A stretch of 64,000 bases of DNA from Dacryopinax spathularia (taxonomy: Eukaryota > Basidiomycota > Dacrymycetes > Dacrymycetales > Dacrymycetaceae). The notes beneath the pieces are model-generated. The model saw only the letters and a list, made by a program, of their open reading frames with translations, was not told the DNA's origin and did no database searches. Made by a program: the position numbers and the translations under genes. Of this stretch, positions 12,571 to 25,356 are shown in pieces. Position 1 is the stretch's first letter. Each line of letters begins with the position of its first letter. The DNA is taken from positions 620,001 to 684,000 of the forward strand of contig JBBPFI010000016.1 in assembly GCA_037974965.1 (NCBI GenBank). Direction: 5' to 3'.

Positions 12571-13288
12571 TCTTGTGGGTCGAGTGCGACAGCAAAGTCA
12601 AGTCGACAAGTCAAGACGAGGGTTTGTTTTGAAGGTAAGAACAGAGGAGACCAGCTCGTTCGACCCATCTTCGAAGGGTAAATATACCAAATATCGAGGA
12701 AGATTCTAGGTATGCCACTTGCGGCAACGTGCAGCCCACGCCAGGCAGAGGTGATTCGCCAGAGCGACTGAGGGACGAGAAACACGAGGCAAAAGCATGG
12801 GATGAGCCAGGCAGAAGCTCCAGGAACCGGATCTAGGCGCAAGGTGGATCGCTTAGACGAACAAAGACGAGAGCCGACAGTGACTCGAACCCAGAGTAAG
12901 AACAGCTGTTCGACGTCTATGAGTTGAGCAGTGCGCTGCTTGAGCAGCGTCGTAACCCCGGATCCGCTGTTCGACAGGTGTGCTGCGCGACCGGACTCCG
13001 GCTCGGCAAACCACTAGCCAACTCAGAGCACCCAATGCAGACATCCGATTGTTAGCGCTGCGCAGTATGCGGAACTCCGGTACCGCTCATTGCCTTCAAT
13101 TCATCGCCAGGTTGCAGCCTGCGCAAATATTGTGTTTTCGTGCGAAAGGACGCGACTTAGTTTTCGGGGCGCGTGACGCATGCTCGCGGCGCGCTTGACA
13201 TGACAGCCCGACGTCCCTTCCACCTGCCTCCCCTCGTCCCTCCCACCTCGCCGAAGCATCAGGTATATTCCAGATCCGCATTCGCCTC
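12571..13288. promoter_or_regulatory. Divergent intergenic region (probable shared promoter)
   Basis: About 720 bp between two divergently transcribed genes. I see no clear TATA box. A short tRNA-like patch at about 12,870-12,960 was examined and rejected. Confidence 0.4.
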
Positions 13289-15427
13289 ATGCCGCCAGAG
13301 CCTACCCCGTGAGTGTCCAGGCTTGCAGTCTATCCAAGCTGACACTGCGCTTGAGGCGGTCGTACTCTGGCGCGAGAGAGCCAGCCAGCAGTCCTGGCAG
13401 AGCGCGGTCGGCTAGACGACGTGAGACGGCCGCCTCTGTAGGCGGACGGGCTAGCCTAGAAGCGCTGCGTTGGCCAAGAGGCAATGACTCAAGGCGTGTT
13501 GGAGAGCGTATGTTCATTCTGGACCTGCCAACGGAGCTTGCTGTGCAGGTGCGCCAGGAACGCTCCATCGCAAGGGATCGACACTGACGGCTAGTCAGAT
13601 CCTCTCTCTCCTCGCGCCCTTGGATCTTCTAATACTGTCCTATGTTAACAAGAACTACTGGTTGGTACTGAGAAGTCCGAGCGCTGAGGACGTCTGGCGT
13701 TCCGCGCGACGGAATGTGGGGCTTCCCGACAGACTGCCTCCCGACCTTACGGAGACGGCCTACGCTCGTCTGCTGTTCGTATCACTGTGCGAGGCGAGTA
13801 TAGTCTTGCTGTATCTCTGCTTTCTTCTCATTTATCGCCATTGCTCAGTTTTGCGGGCGGTACGCGATTGACAAGGCAGCTGCTGTACAATATCGCGTCA
13901 GAATCTGCAACTCCTGCGCCAAGGCGAAGTGAGAGCCACACTCCCACCCGCTCATACTGACTGACTGACGTACTTCCCCCATGAAGTACAGCCACGGGTC
14001 CCGAAGCCCTCGCTGCAGGTGAAGAGATGCAGTCCATTTATTGTCTGAGTCCTACAGAGTATCTCGCTCTATTGCCTGGCTTGGGTTTGCGATTGAGCGC
14101 CTCCCTGTTTCTGGCGGGTTTCTCACTCCTCCCGCAGAGCTCTCTCCGGATGGCCGTAAACACTCATTCGAACGGACTCGCTATCTCTGGTCGCATTTAC
14201 ACGCGCTTCATCAGAAACTCCGGGCGTACAATCGCGAAGAGCGGGACGAATTCATACAAACTCGTCGGGATATGATGGAAGCAGTCCGAGCGGTAAGTCT
14301 CCGAACGGCCCACATAGAGAAAGCTGACACATTTGAATCTTATCAGAGCTGGCAACCAATGCTTCAATGGATTGAAGCGATGAAGCGAGAGAGGAGGGAG
14401 ACTCAGTTGCAAGCGATGAAAACGCGAGTCGATGAGTATGTCTTGCATCGCGTACTCTAGCCGGTGTTCTGACGCTCGGCCAGAATTTGCCGTCGGCTGG
14501 TTGACATGGGGTACCACCAATCGGACGTATACGTCGAAGAGTTCATGAAGCACCGTGAGATCAATAAGGCAGAACCGATAACTGATCGAGGTACGGCACT
14601 TGAGCTCGAGAGCGGCGCCTTCTCACCATTTTTGCAGTGTGGGAGAGAAACTCCTCTAAATTTCAGCAGATCCTACGAGATACCAAGGACGAACGTATCC
14701 GAAAGCAGCGCAGAGAGCTGAACAATCCCGTCTTGACAACCATCTTCGCCGAGCTGTGGACAGCCCTAGGATCGGATGAGGAAAAATATACGTTCCTCCC
14801 CGTGAAGGATTTTCTGGATCTGCCGACCGTGAAGACCATCGCGGAGGAGCCCCTCACTCCTGATGAGATTCAAGCACGATTTGCTGACGCTTGGCCGCAA
14901 ATTCAACCGGACATCGAGCAGTTCCATCGCCAAATGCGTTTTAGCCTTGCACGAAAGCTGCGGGGTTTTCGACGGCCGGAACAATCGGAAGCAACCAGCT
15001 CGTCAGATGCAAACGCGACGGACGAAGACTGCATTGCCTTTCTCCGGCGCGCAATGAGCGCTTGCACTGTGGGTTCTATGCTGGGGAATCAGCTTATTCG
15101 AGATTACCACACAATGTTCAAGGGAGATTTCTTCGGTGGTGACGAGGGAGGTGAACACGCCGACTCCCATCCGGTTCTTCGTCATCATTGGTCTCATTAT
15201 CTGCGAGCAATCGAACCTTTGCCTCATGTGATGTCTGCTATCCTTGATGACGTTCATCTGGATCAAAACACTGCAACTTTCGACGAGCTGAATGTGGCTA
15301 TGCCGGACTGGAGAACCAAGGTAAGCCCTGCCTGCCTATCGAGGATCGCGCTTATGGCGTCTGTTAGTTCTGGGTGTATGCGTTGGATACGGAGATGTTG
15401 AGTGATTCGGATGATGATGAGCAATAA
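13289..15427 (+). CDS. F-box protein of the large basidiomycete F-box family (547 aa, 10 exons, one GC-AG intron)
   Basis: Exons: 13289-13308, 13392-13548, 13599-13793, 13849-13928, 13987-14084, 14138-14292, 14347-14435, 14484-14590, 14638-15320 and 15368-15427. A basic N-terminus precedes an F-box (LDLPTELAVQILSLLAPLDLLILSY, split by intron 2). The family signature VWRSARRNVGLPDRLPPDLTE and a cysteine motif (LCEFCGRYA ... RICNSCAKA) follow. Intron 3 must begin with GC (GCGAGT at 13794), because only this join brings LCE and FCGRYA together in frame. The remainder is helical and ends in an acidic SDSDDDEQ tail. F-box proteins act as substrate adaptors of SCF ubiquitin ligases; the substrate is unknown. 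The acceptor of intron 1 is ambiguous (13391 or 13415). The other joins were checked by phase. Confidence 0.75.
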
Positions 15428-15679
15428 GAGTTTCACTTTCATATCACTTATGACCACTATCGGTATCCGCAGAAATAGACCGAACTTGGAGTGAACACTC
15501 TTGCCGTGGTTTATCAGCATGCTCTGCGATCAAAACGTGTGACTAACAGACATGCTACAAAGTACCTGCTTGTCGACGACCGTTATGTTCACCTGCCTAT
15601 CACCTAACTAGACAATCGGACGAGTGAAGCGTCATGCCCTACTGATCCGCGTCCCAAACGTCTCCTTGTCGAAGCTGGC

Positions 15680-17014
15680 CTACAGAACGTCACCCATCTC
15701 TACCATACAAAGTGACTTCCTTTGATCATCCAGGACGTGCACACCAACGCGGGACAGCTGAATGGCAGTGCTCATCAGCTGACCGGCAAAGGCGGACGCC
15801 AGAAACCCAATGGTTTGCCAGCTGAACGGCTCCCCTGATCTCGATGACAAGGTGATGTAACGAAGGCTGCTATCTGTCGTGGAGCTTGCTGCTGAGAGCA
15901 TGTCTTGCAAGGTGTCGACCATTCTTTGCAAGTCACCCTGGAGCCCATGACCCAGCAGGAAGTCCACATGTCGAACGGATGCAGGTAGTATCGAAAGAAG
16001 GTGGGCTGGAGGAATACAGGCTTCTACCTCCAGAAGTTGTAGGTTTGGTAGGAGTCGAAGGAGGGAATTGATCTCTATGTGCTGCTCCATATTGTACGCC
16101 AGTTCCTCGATTTGAGGCCCAATCGTCGTAAATGTTGGCAGCAATGCTGCCACGCCCCCTTGATCAAGAAGTGGCATGTCAATCTCTAGTCTTCGGAGAG
16201 ATGGGAGATGACATCTTGAGAAAAATTGCAGGAATTCGTCCACAGGTTCCTGACTTGGTGAGGAAATACGAAGTGAGGTTAAGTTGGGCATGCGGAAACC
16301 GGGCACCCGTCTGATTGAAAACAAAGAGGAGTCTCTCGCCCAGTTGACTGTGATGACAAGCCGGCTTAGACCAACAAACCGGGAGGTGATGGCTAGGTTG
16401 ATTGCACCATCCGATTCCCAGCAGCAAAGCGTGAGAGTGAGCTCTCTTAGTGTTGAGCCCGCGAGCACCGCCAGTGGCTCCAGAATGGAGGAGCATAGGC
16501 TGATGTCGGCTGCATACAGGCCACGGAGATTCCGCAGGTAACACAGCAGACGTGGAAGGTGTTGCGGCAGTTCCGAGGAGGAAAGGTCGTTTGGAGTGAG
16601 CTCAAGAGTCTGGGTGTAGGAACCAGGATAATCTCCTTCATTTGCGCGAAGGAACAGATGCTCATAGAACTGCTTCATCTTATCTGAGTGCGAAAACTTG
16701 AGGTGGCGATAAAGTAGGCTTGAGCCGCAGTTCTGTTCAGGGACGCATACTATGAGCAAGAGATGCACAACACGTTGAGACAAGCACACCTTCCAGCCTT
16801 TGCAGACCAATAGTAGCGGGAGCATAGTCTTTGCCTCGCGATGCTGCTGCAGAAGTTCCTCAAAAACCTGCCGCCATAGCTGGTCCATCGTAGGTTCGCT
16901 GATTGTCCAGTCGGGGACAGTGAAGAGAGGAATGCCTGATGATGCAGCGACTGCAATCAAGGTGCTCAAGCCGAGGTGAAAATGTTTGAGTTGAGCAAAT
17001 GGACGCAACATCAT
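15680..17014 (-). CDS. F-box-like / leucine-rich protein (about 425 aa, 2 exons)
   Basis: Exons 17014-16790 and 16732-15680. The 57-nt intron (GTGTGC...ACAG) is a multiple of three, so the frame also stays open without splicing. It is called because the related genes at 24109 and 30641 have an intron at exactly this place, after VCK-x-WK. Exon 1 ends with an F-box-like helix (MDQLWRQVFEELL ... LPLLLVCKGWK). Exon 2 starts close to LLYRHLKFSH, matching LYRDLRF and LYRHLRF in the relatives. Irregular leucine-rich repeats follow to the end. The start is uncertain: the ATG at 17014 adds about 50 residues not seen in the relatives, and the ATG of MDQLWRQ is an alternative. Probable SCF adaptor. Confidence 0.6.
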   Translation of the reverse strand: MMLRPFAQLKHFHLGLSTLIAVAASSGIPLFTVPDWTISEPTMDQLWRQVFEELLQQHREAKTMLPLLLVCKGWKVCLSQRVVHLLLIVCVPEQNCGSSLLYRHLKFSHSDKMKQFYEHLFLRANEGDYPGSYTQTLELTPNDLSSSELPQHLPRLLCYLRNLRGLYAADISLCSSILEPLAVLAGSTLRELTLTLCCWESDGAINLAITSRFVGLSRLVITVNWARDSSLFSIRRVPGFRMPNLTSLRISSPSQEPVDEFLQFFSRCHLPSLRRLEIDMPLLDQGGVAALLPTFTTIGPQIEELAYNMEQHIEINSLLRLLPNLQLLEVEACIPPAHLLSILPASVRHVDFLLGHGLQGDLQRMVDTLQDMLSAASSTTDSSLRYITLSSRSGEPFSWQTIGFLASAFAGQLMSTAIQLSRVGVHVLDDQRKSLCMVEMGDVL

Positions 17015-17357
17015 CAAAAGCTTCTCAAGTACGAGCCTCGTGACCCTGGGTGTGCGTACGTAAGCAACTGGATTCTAATTCTTGGAGATCAGTCGGCGGT
17101 CAACCTCGAGATGATCTCCGTAAATAAAGCGTCGCCACGAGGTAAGTGGAAGGTAGAGTATGACTGCTACTGCATATCCTCCTGGTATCTTGCATGCGCA
17201 ATCATCTCCAACACTTCCAGTCTAGAACTAGCATGAAGCTCCAAAGCTGGTATAGGTCATTGCGTCTAATATACGATTACAGATGCTACTACAGTCCAAG
17301 GAAGCGAAACGGTTGCTAGGAGAAGACGGTCTGTCGAATAATTCGCTAAGAGCATCA

Positions 17358-20300
17358 CTATAGACCAGTAGGCCGCTCGAATTGCTGGGATGTATCGTAA
17401 GCCCGCACAATATGGACCTGTTCTTGGCGGTCGGGGTTTTCGGTTTGGCTGAATGCGAATCCGCGGGATCGTCGCATACGCTGGGTTGCACGGACCTTTT
17501 TGATGGCTTTCTGGAATCTGTCACGGCGTTTAGCACAGAGGAGAGAAAAGATGGATAAAAAGCTCACTGTTCCTGCCGAGGACGGTAATCGGGAATATTG
17601 AACTTCTGCAGCTCCTGAGCAATGTGGTATGGCTGAGGACGGTATGTTCGCTTGTAGCTAGTTGCAAGTTCAGTCGGCTGGCTGTACTCCTGTTGCAACT
17701 GAACTTACTATTTCCAAGCGAAATCACGGGCAAGGCAGATGAACGGGAATAGGAGAATCGTGAAGTAGAATATTGGGTCCGTCCAGAGGCGAGGAACAAT
17801 GTTCTGGTACTCGACGGAAAAGTGGACCAAGGGCGCCACGAAGCAATAGATCGGCAAAGCAACCATGGTGAACAAGAAAGAGCCAGGGATGGCCATGAGG
17901 GTGTACTTCGTCCACAGGCTAGCAGGTAATCAGTCCATAGTCATGCGAACCGAGATATATATACTCACTCAGAGACCAAGGCGGCTTTACCAAGGACAGT
18001 GAGCAGTACGGCCAAATACAGGGTTGTCCCCCAAACCCAATGACCCGAATCCAGACCAGACGGTTCTTTCAGGTCACCCCAAAACAGGATCACGGAAAAG
18101 CCGAACAGAATCTACAGATTCTTAGCTGTTGTCGCTCATATACCTCAAGTTAAGGATGCTTACGATACTGTGATATAGGGCATTTCCCATCCACTCCCAG
18201 AACGCAAGCGTGCTGAAGAACGCATTCGACTGGCCCAAGTGGTAAAGTTGCGGATAGCGGATTAGCATCCTAGCGCTGACAAACTGGTCGAAGATGCCCA
18301 TCACGAGTGGGGGAAGAAGCGTGAAAATGACGTTATAGTACGAGAGAGTCCATGATTCATAGGCGATTTGACCGGAGAAGTTATTGAAGAATGAGTACCA
18401 AAATTGGGTCATGTAGAGGACGATGTTCTTGTAGAACGAGTCTGCGCAACGGGTTAGCACGGTACGCAATGCGCGAGTCCAGGCGCTTACATAAGATCAG
18501 CTTGGATAAGCGCTGGTAACTCCAGGCACCGTGTACAAGCAGGAGCTTCTTCAAGAACCTGAACTGGGCAATCGAGACATCCGCAGCTCTTGCCGCCTGT
18601 AGACCCTCGACACCGGAGATACCGACTCCGACATGAGCAGCCTGGATCATGCTGACGTCGTTCGCACCATCGCCAATAGCAAGCAGGATGCTCTTCCGGT
18701 TGTTTTTGACGAGCTTGACCACGAGCGCTTTCTGCAGAGGAGAGACACGACAGCAAACGACAGCCTTGCACATGATTGCGAGCTCGAGGAAGGTGGCAGA
18801 GATCTCCTTCTCCAGTGCGAATGTCAGGCTCTTCCCATCGATAACGAGCGCAAGATCCTCCATTTCACCTGCTGACCGCTGCGTCTTTATGGATGATAAC
18901 CGCTTTTCGATGAAGGCTTTCGTCTCATGAGCCGTTTCCTCATTGACGATGACCTACAAACCTATCAATCCGATGCCCCTTTCAAGATAGAAAAAGCACA
19001 TACCAGATTCATGCTTTCCGAGATCAGCCGACAACTCAAACCAATATTGATGGCCGTCTCCTGCCTGTCTCCTGTCAACACCCAGACTTTGATACCAGCC
19101 TGCTGAAGCTCATGGATTGTATCGGGCACACCCTCTTGCAGCTTGTCCTCGATAGCGGTCGCGCCAAGCAAGAACATGTCCTTCTCGATAGCTTCAGCTG
19201 CCTTGTCCAGAGCTTCTCCACGGCCGTTGACAGTCGCTGCGGCTTGATCGTAAATCGCCGACCAGGTCCGGTACTCCGCTTCCGGTATCTCGCGCATAGC
19301 AAGGCATAGGGTCCGAAGACCTTCCGTCGCATAGTCTTCGAGATGCATCAGCGTCGTCTCGGTGTATGGCTGATCCTTTGCGAGGCGTTCGAGGATGACG
19401 GTATCGGCGCCCTTGCAGTACAACTTGATCTTCCCATCCGGACCGCGGACGACCACGCTCATTCGCTTGCGGGTGGAGTTGAACTCGCAAACATTGAGAA
19501 TCTCGAATTCTCGACTTTTATTGCCGATCTCGACGAAGACCGAGCGAGGCTTGCGCATCTATAGAATAATCAGCATGTATACTTATGAACCGTGCTAAAA
19601 CAAGGCGCACATAGAACTTGTACCCCAGTTGTTCAGCTCCAGCAACCAGCGCCGCCTCATCTGGACTGCTTGCCTGATACACCAGCTTCTCGCCCTTCAT
19701 CTCCGGGATGACCGTATGACACACAGCTAGGAGGGTCAAGAACTCCTTGATCGCCGCGACCTCGGGACCGGCACCGTTCCTCCAGCGAGTACGCATCTCT
19801 TCGAATGTTCGCTGGCCGCCTTCTACTTCGCCGTTAGGACCGACTTCGCCTCGTTTGTGCTCTTCGACAACGTCGGCGTAGGCGACACCCGCAATGGTGC
19901 ATTGTCGGAACTCCATCTCGTTCCGCGTTAATGTGCCTGCCAAGCATATAAGCCACGGTCCTGCCGGGGCAGGGAGCAATGCGCACCGGTCTTGTCAGAG
20001 AAGACGAACTCGATCTGCCCCAGCTCCTCGACCAAACTGCTCGTCCTGCACGTAGCGGGCGTATCTGTCTTCTCGTAATACATGTCCAAATCGCTGTTGA
20101 TCAGCTGCGCCTGCCAGAACTTGACCACTTCCATCGTAACGATGAGCGAGATGGGGATGAGGTTATTGTACAGAATTACGAAGGTCAGGATGTCTGCCGT
20201 TTTAGGTTAGCGCTATCCATGAATCCATAGTTATCGGAGGAGGAACTCACCCTGTAGGAACTCTTTAACCCGACTGGGCGCATCCGCCGCGAGATAGAGA

Positions 20301-21940
20301 TACCACTGCGTGCTGGAGAAGAACCATGTCCTCACGCTGCTCCCGACCGTGCTCGCAATAGACAAGACCAGGAGGACGATGAACAGGAACACGATCTGCA
20401 AGTTCACCTGTCTCTCCACCTGCGTTCGCTTAATAGGCGCAGCAGTCGCATTCCGCATCAACTTCGTCTCATGCCCCGCAAAGACCACCAGTCCATACAC
20501 CCACGGCGTGTTCCGGATCTGAGCACCGCGGAGGAGGAGCTGGTCGGGCGAGAGAGGGACGGTGCGCTCCCCTTCGGTGCCGGAGATGAAGGTGAGCGTG
20601 CCTTCGTACGTGTAGAGAGAGTTGTTGGGTTGCTCGGAGCGGAGGGTGCCGCTGATCGACCCGATCAATGAGGGTGAGGTGAGGTGCGCGGTCTTAGGGT
20701 TGGCTTGCTTGATCTTCAGATTCGTCTCTCTGCCATCACATCAGCACTCCGGCCGGAACCTGCGCGTATGCCAGCGCTTACCCATCCAGATTGCTCGTCT
20801 CGACATAGCACAACCCTTCTGGCTCGCTGCTGCTCAGGAGGACAAGGTCCGCAGGGATGAAATCGTCGTTCTCGAGCCGGACAATGTCGCCGACTTTGAT
20901 AGCCTTCCATGCTAGATCGCGGAACTGCGTGCCTTGGAGCACTTTTGCTTTTCTTGAGTTCAGCTCGTTGTCTTGTTGGTGCCGTTTCTAGTATATGACG
21001 TTAGTCAATGGAGAGAGAAGGGATGGTTATTACACGCACCAGGTCTTCCTCCATCTCCTTGAATGCCGATGCAAGCAGGACCAGACCTAGCGGTACGATC
21101 GTTGTATACCTGTTCGTGGGCGATACACCAGGAATCTGCTGTATACAAGCCGTGAACAAGAAGAACAAGTTGGCGTATTTCGAGAATTGGTCTGCAACAA
21201 CCGTCAGCCACCATCTTACGGCGCATACAGGGGAGTGAGGAAGACGCACCGGCCAAGAACTTGGGCACAAACGTAACCGCATTGTACTTCGTCGTCGAGA
21301 CATAATTGCTCTCAAATCCACTCATCTCGTTCATCTGAGGATCATTCACCCGAATCACCCGCTCTCCTTCCAGGACGACCTTCTTCTGCCAGGGCCATCT
21401 CCAGCCCTTCCCACCTCTGCCTCGACTGAACCAGTCCACGCCTTTCTGTCGAATTGACGTCGGTGGTGGTAGTGGTGGTGCTAGCTCATCTTCAAGTCCG
21501 ATGTACGGCCCTTCTGGCTCTACACCGGCCGGAGGCGCAGCGGCAGACGTGAGCGGCAAGTCCTGCTCGCGGCTCTCGTTCGCTCTGAACCCTCTGCCTA
21601 TGTGCCCCAGTGGACCAAACCCAATCCCACGTTTTGAACTCGTCCCTATTGGTTGGTTCTCCTCCAGTTCATCAGGCTCGATTGTCGCAAGGCTCTGGTT
21701 CACCGGCAGAGCATACGGTGTCCTCCCCGTTAGAGGCCCAGTCTGCCCGCCATGCGCAGCGTACTCCTCCTCATCTTCATCCCCGAAGAACGGGTCGAGC
21801 GCTTGGGATTCCGACCGGTGGTGCGAATGTGTACGTGGGCGGGAGGACGAGCTGCCTGATGGTTGTGAGGCCGGGTTGGAGGTCGATACGAGTGCGTCGA
21901 AGTCGTCGTCGAATGGGTTGAGGAGACGCGGGTTGGACAT
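17358..21940 (-). CDS. DRS2: Drs2-type P4-ATPase, phospholipid flippase (1,319 aa, 13 exons)
   Basis: Exons: 21940-21250, 21191-21040, 20987-20782, 20729-20251, 20193-19987, 19936-19611, 19558-19004, 18953-18491, 18441-18164, 18111-17969, 17918-17709, 17657-17568 and 17517-17358; every phase agrees. P4 hallmarks are in order: the DGET dephosphorylation motif (349-352, split by an intron), the phosphorylation site DKTGT with Asp576 (also split by an intron), KGADT in the nucleotide domain (736-740) and GDGANDV at the hinge (966-972). Hydrophobic segments before and after give the usual ten-helix layout. The C-terminus carries [10 protein letters not shown], the conserved tail motif of Drs2 known in yeast for autoinhibition and Gea2/phosphoinositide control. 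By homology it moves phosphatidylserine and phosphatidylethanolamine to the cytosolic leaflet of the trans-Golgi network, with a Cdc50-type partner that is not in this window. The N-terminal ~190 residues are disordered. Confidence 0.92.
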
Positions 21941-22516
21941 CTGCGGTTCGCTGCTGCGGCTGATGCTTCAAGCTCAGCTTGGGGCTTCGTATATGCTGCC
22001 CGCAGTTCCAAGTAATAGTTAATCAGTAATTGCTGCTACGTTCAGTAGTTGAGGAAGGTAAGCTGTGGTGGTAGAGAAAGAAGCCAAAGTACGTATGATG
22101 CTGCCGGCCAAGTCCGTAACAGGGATATGCGCTGCGACGCCTTCGGCGACGGGAGGCTGCGCGGCCCTGAACTACTGAACTTGAATACGCACCGCAAATA
22201 CGGATGCAATAGTTATGTCGTATTCAACTAAGCAACGTCTACTGAAGTGAATAGTAGTGCATGGTAGATACTCCAGAATTCGTGCGGAAACAATACAGTG
22301 GCTACCAAAGCTTGTTATTGGCCGGTACCCACACTATATTATATTCTCATTTCATAGTTTCGTAAGTTATTTCAAAGGATACTTAATGCACTTCCACCGT
22401 CTTCTGAGTGAGTGGCAGTGCCAGCCGACTTTCGGCGCCATCTCGGCGTGCGTCCCTACATTTCCTCGCGCGTCCTCGTCGTCCAAAAAGTCGTCCTCAT
22501 CGACCAGTTGCCTCTA
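21941..22516. promoter_or_regulatory. Divergent intergenic region
   Basis: About 575 bp between the divergently transcribed flippase and mS35 genes. The middle (22,180-22,400) is AT-rich. No specific factor site is claimed. Confidence 0.4.
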
Positions 22517-23525
22517 ATGCTGCCTCGAGCTCTTCTATCGCCGCGCATCGTTGCGCGCTGCAGACCATCGACCAGCACCAGGCGACTCATACATGCCACC
22601 GTCATAGCACCGTATCCTCGTCGCGGCCGAGCATCCGCTCAACTAGGTGGCTTGGCTTCAGAAGGTGGCTTTGAAGAAATGTGGGCTATGGAAAACTTGG
22701 ACGACACGGAGAAGAAGCCTCTCACTGCACATCAAATCTACGAGGACCAAACGATGTGGCGCCCTATATTGTACGATGAAAAGTTCAGATATGACGATAT
22801 TCCGTCGTTCGGGCATGACAAGATTGCCCAGAACCGGCAATATGTCGAGTACATGCGATACATCGAACTGGAAGGCCCAGAGCTAGAAAGTGCGTCGCAC
22901 CTGGAATCTCATTTTGATCCACGTTATCTGACAGCTAGTCGAAATAGAATACCGCCAGCCATTTGAACCCCTTACACATCTCCCTCTGCGCGTGCGTACC
23001 ATCGGATACGGCGGCGAACACCATCCTGCCGAGCGGAAAGTGGCCATAACATGCCCGGTCTCCGCCCTCGGTCTCTCCGGCGCAGCATTGCATAAGTTCA
23101 AACTGCTCGCTGCTGCGCGATGGTCACTCTTCCCGCCTAAGGACGCCGGTATCACACATGAGCAACATGAAGCCGAGGGCAAGCTCGGGTGGTTCAAGAT
23201 CTCATGCGAGGAGTTCCCGCTCCAGACGCAGAACGCAAAATGGTGCAGCGACAAGATTGATCTGCTAGTTGCGGAGTCAAAGGTATGCCCGACCTGATTC
23301 TCTCTACCAGAATATCTCTGAAGATCTTTGCAGCGAGATGCGGAGTACTTCGAATCTGTGCCGCTGGACATGAGGCACATATACGTGAACGAAAAGAAAC
23401 GCCCACGCCACATGCCCGTCCGGAAGAGCGACTTCCCGCTGGAGTGGATACCGGAACATTTGAGGGAGCAGGCGCGGCAGAAAAGGCAGGCCAGCGACGG
23501 AGTTGGCATGTTGCCAGTGCGGTAG
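22517..23525 (+). CDS. RSM24: Mitochondrial small-subunit ribosomal protein mS35 (Rsm24 / MRPS35 family), 302 aa
   Basis: Exons 22517-22889, 22939-23282 and 23334-23525, with introns of 49 and 51 nt and consistent phases. The start MLPRALLSPRIVARCRPSTSTRRLIHA is Arg/Ser-rich without acidic residues, as in a matrix-targeting presequence. An in-frame ATG at 22412 would add 35 residues and is less likely. The core contains RKVAITCPVSALGLSGAALHKFKLLAAARW and then WFKISCEEFPLQTQNAKWCSDKIDLLVAESK, matching the mS35/Rsm24 pattern of a strand-helix followed by Asn-x-Lys-Trp-x-Ser-Asp. The C-terminus is basic. It would assemble into the mitoribosomal small subunit. Confidence 0.8.
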
Positions 23526-24108
23526 CAAGCGATTGTCGCTGTCCTAAGTCGACAATCATGTCATTTTCGTCGTCCTATATAGCACGTGGGGACTGGGGAG
23601 CCTGAGCTGCCATAAGCGGTGCTCCATGGGCAACCTCGGGATATTTTGATTACGGACACAGCCTAATCGGGAGGAGAGAAGGGAGCTGCTCGTGTCACAT
23701 CGTCCAAAGTGTTCGTCGTATGGACCGCGACAGCATCTATCCTGAACGTGTGAACGAAGTGAGGGCATCATTCCTCGAGCGCTTCGAAAGACGAGCCGTC
23801 GTCCGAGCCCTTTCGCTAAATAGGTAAATGTGAAGCAACGCATTTTGCACATCGCAACATTGTCATGCGTAAGAATGGCGACCGTAGCGGGCAAGCATAC
23901 AAGGGAAAGTCTATTGAGGAAGGGCATTTCAGGAGCGAGCATCGTACCTTCGTCGCGAATCGGCTAGGGTCACGTCATGGAATGAGACAAATGCATATGA
24001 GGGTAGGAATTGGAACCACGGCATCTTGCAGGGCACGTACGGCTTGGTCGCTGGTGACCAATTCCGTACGAGGCTGCAAGATAGGACGATGCTGGAGCGA
24101 GTCGATCA
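23526..24108. other. Convergent intergenic region, nothing recognised
   Basis: About 580 bp between the ends of two convergent genes; no supported gene. Confidence 0.5.
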
Positions 24109-25356
24109 TCAGTCTGACATCCCGCGTAACCACGTGCCGTCTCGATCTCTGAGGTGGATTCCGTTAGCATCCAGGTCCATCGAGAGGCCCATGGCTGAAC
24201 CAGCGAAAGTAGGTTGGCTGGCAGCGGCATTCCGCCATAGAAAAGGAACACGTGTCGTCGACCGCAGTTTCACATCGGTCAAACGAAGCTTCTCTGTCTC
24301 CAACCGGGAGAGAAGCGCCTCAAGATGGCCCGTGAGTGCTCGCTGTTCTTGGAGATTTTCGGGGTTGAATCCAAGCACCAAAATTTCGACGGTAGGTGGA
24401 AGATAAGCCATGAGGTCCTCGGGGATGGGGCCAAGCTGAAATTCAAGAGCTCTGAGCCTGGTCAAGAGCGGTAGGAGCAGACGGGAAGTTTCCAAGGCGG
24501 GATTGAGACGTATGCCCACAATCTCGAGGCTAGTTCCGAGGTTCTCAAATAGTGGTAATAAAGAAAGCAATGGTGTGGCGGACATATGTCTAGGACTTTC
24601 CATCAACAGATCGAGCACGAGAATCTTCAAAACGGGATATCTTCCGCGTGCGAAGAAGCTGAAGACGTCGGTCAACGCCACTGGGGCGAGACTGCGGATT
24701 TCAAGTTGGGCAAGAACCGGCATGCTAAAAACGTAGGGTGAACCAGGTTGGGCGATGGAGGAGACATCCATGGAACTATCGATATAGAGGCTGAGGCTGT
24801 GCAGACGAGAAAAGCGTCCGACCAAAGCAAGCTGGAAGATATCCTCTGGTGTGCGGCGAGCTGGATTTCCAAGGCGTAACGCCAAAACCCGTAGGGTCCT
24901 CTGGCAGTTGTGTGCCAGCACCGCTATCGCCGGGGTGCCCAATCCAGTCTCCGAGACGTCGAATACCACAAGACTAATGAAGTATGGAAGGAGCCTTTCG
25001 ACAGTCGCCACCTGATCCCAGGCGAGGGGCGCATTGCAGATGAATGTCTCGGTGGCACGTCCTGGTGAACGACCTTGCAGCTGCTCCCGCAGAATGCTGA
25101 GGTAGCACGCTTGAAGCGGTTCATAGCTGTCGAAGCGAAGATCTCTGTATAAGAAAGGTGTTGCCATTTCCTACAACCGGTCGTTCGTTCTGTCAGCTCT
25201 AACATCTGCGTCGCCACCTGAAGACCGCACCTTCCACTGCTTGCAGACGGTTGTCAACGGTACGATCCGGCTCGACCCGCCTGCATCGTCCGCGAGACCC
25301 GTAAAGATGGATCGCCATATATCCTCAGGGACGTTCTGATACAATGAATTGGGCAT
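24109..25356 (-). CDS. F-box-like / leucine-rich protein (395 aa, 2 exons)
   Basis: Exons 25356-25231 (126 nt, 42 codons) and 25170-24109, with a 60-nt GT-AG intron. Exon 1 encodes MPNSLYQNVPEDIWRSIFTGL ... PLTTVCKQWK, an F-box-like helix pair. Exon 2 opens EMATPFLYRDLRF and continues with irregular leucine-rich repeats (RLHSLSLYID, LAQLEIRSL, LKILVLDLL, VEILVLGF). The gene at 30641 has the same architecture, the same 126-nt first exon and the same intron position, so the two are paralogues. Likely a substrate receptor of an SCF-type ubiquitin ligase; the target is unknown. The frame is open upstream of the chosen ATG, but the paralogue supports this start. Confidence 0.75.

Noticed and set aside
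12870-12960. tRNA-like patch on the minus strand (GGTTCGAGTC with a possible acceptor GTCGGC)
   Set aside because: The T-arm would pair at only one or two positions and no D- or anticodon arm with a matching 5' acceptor could be placed.
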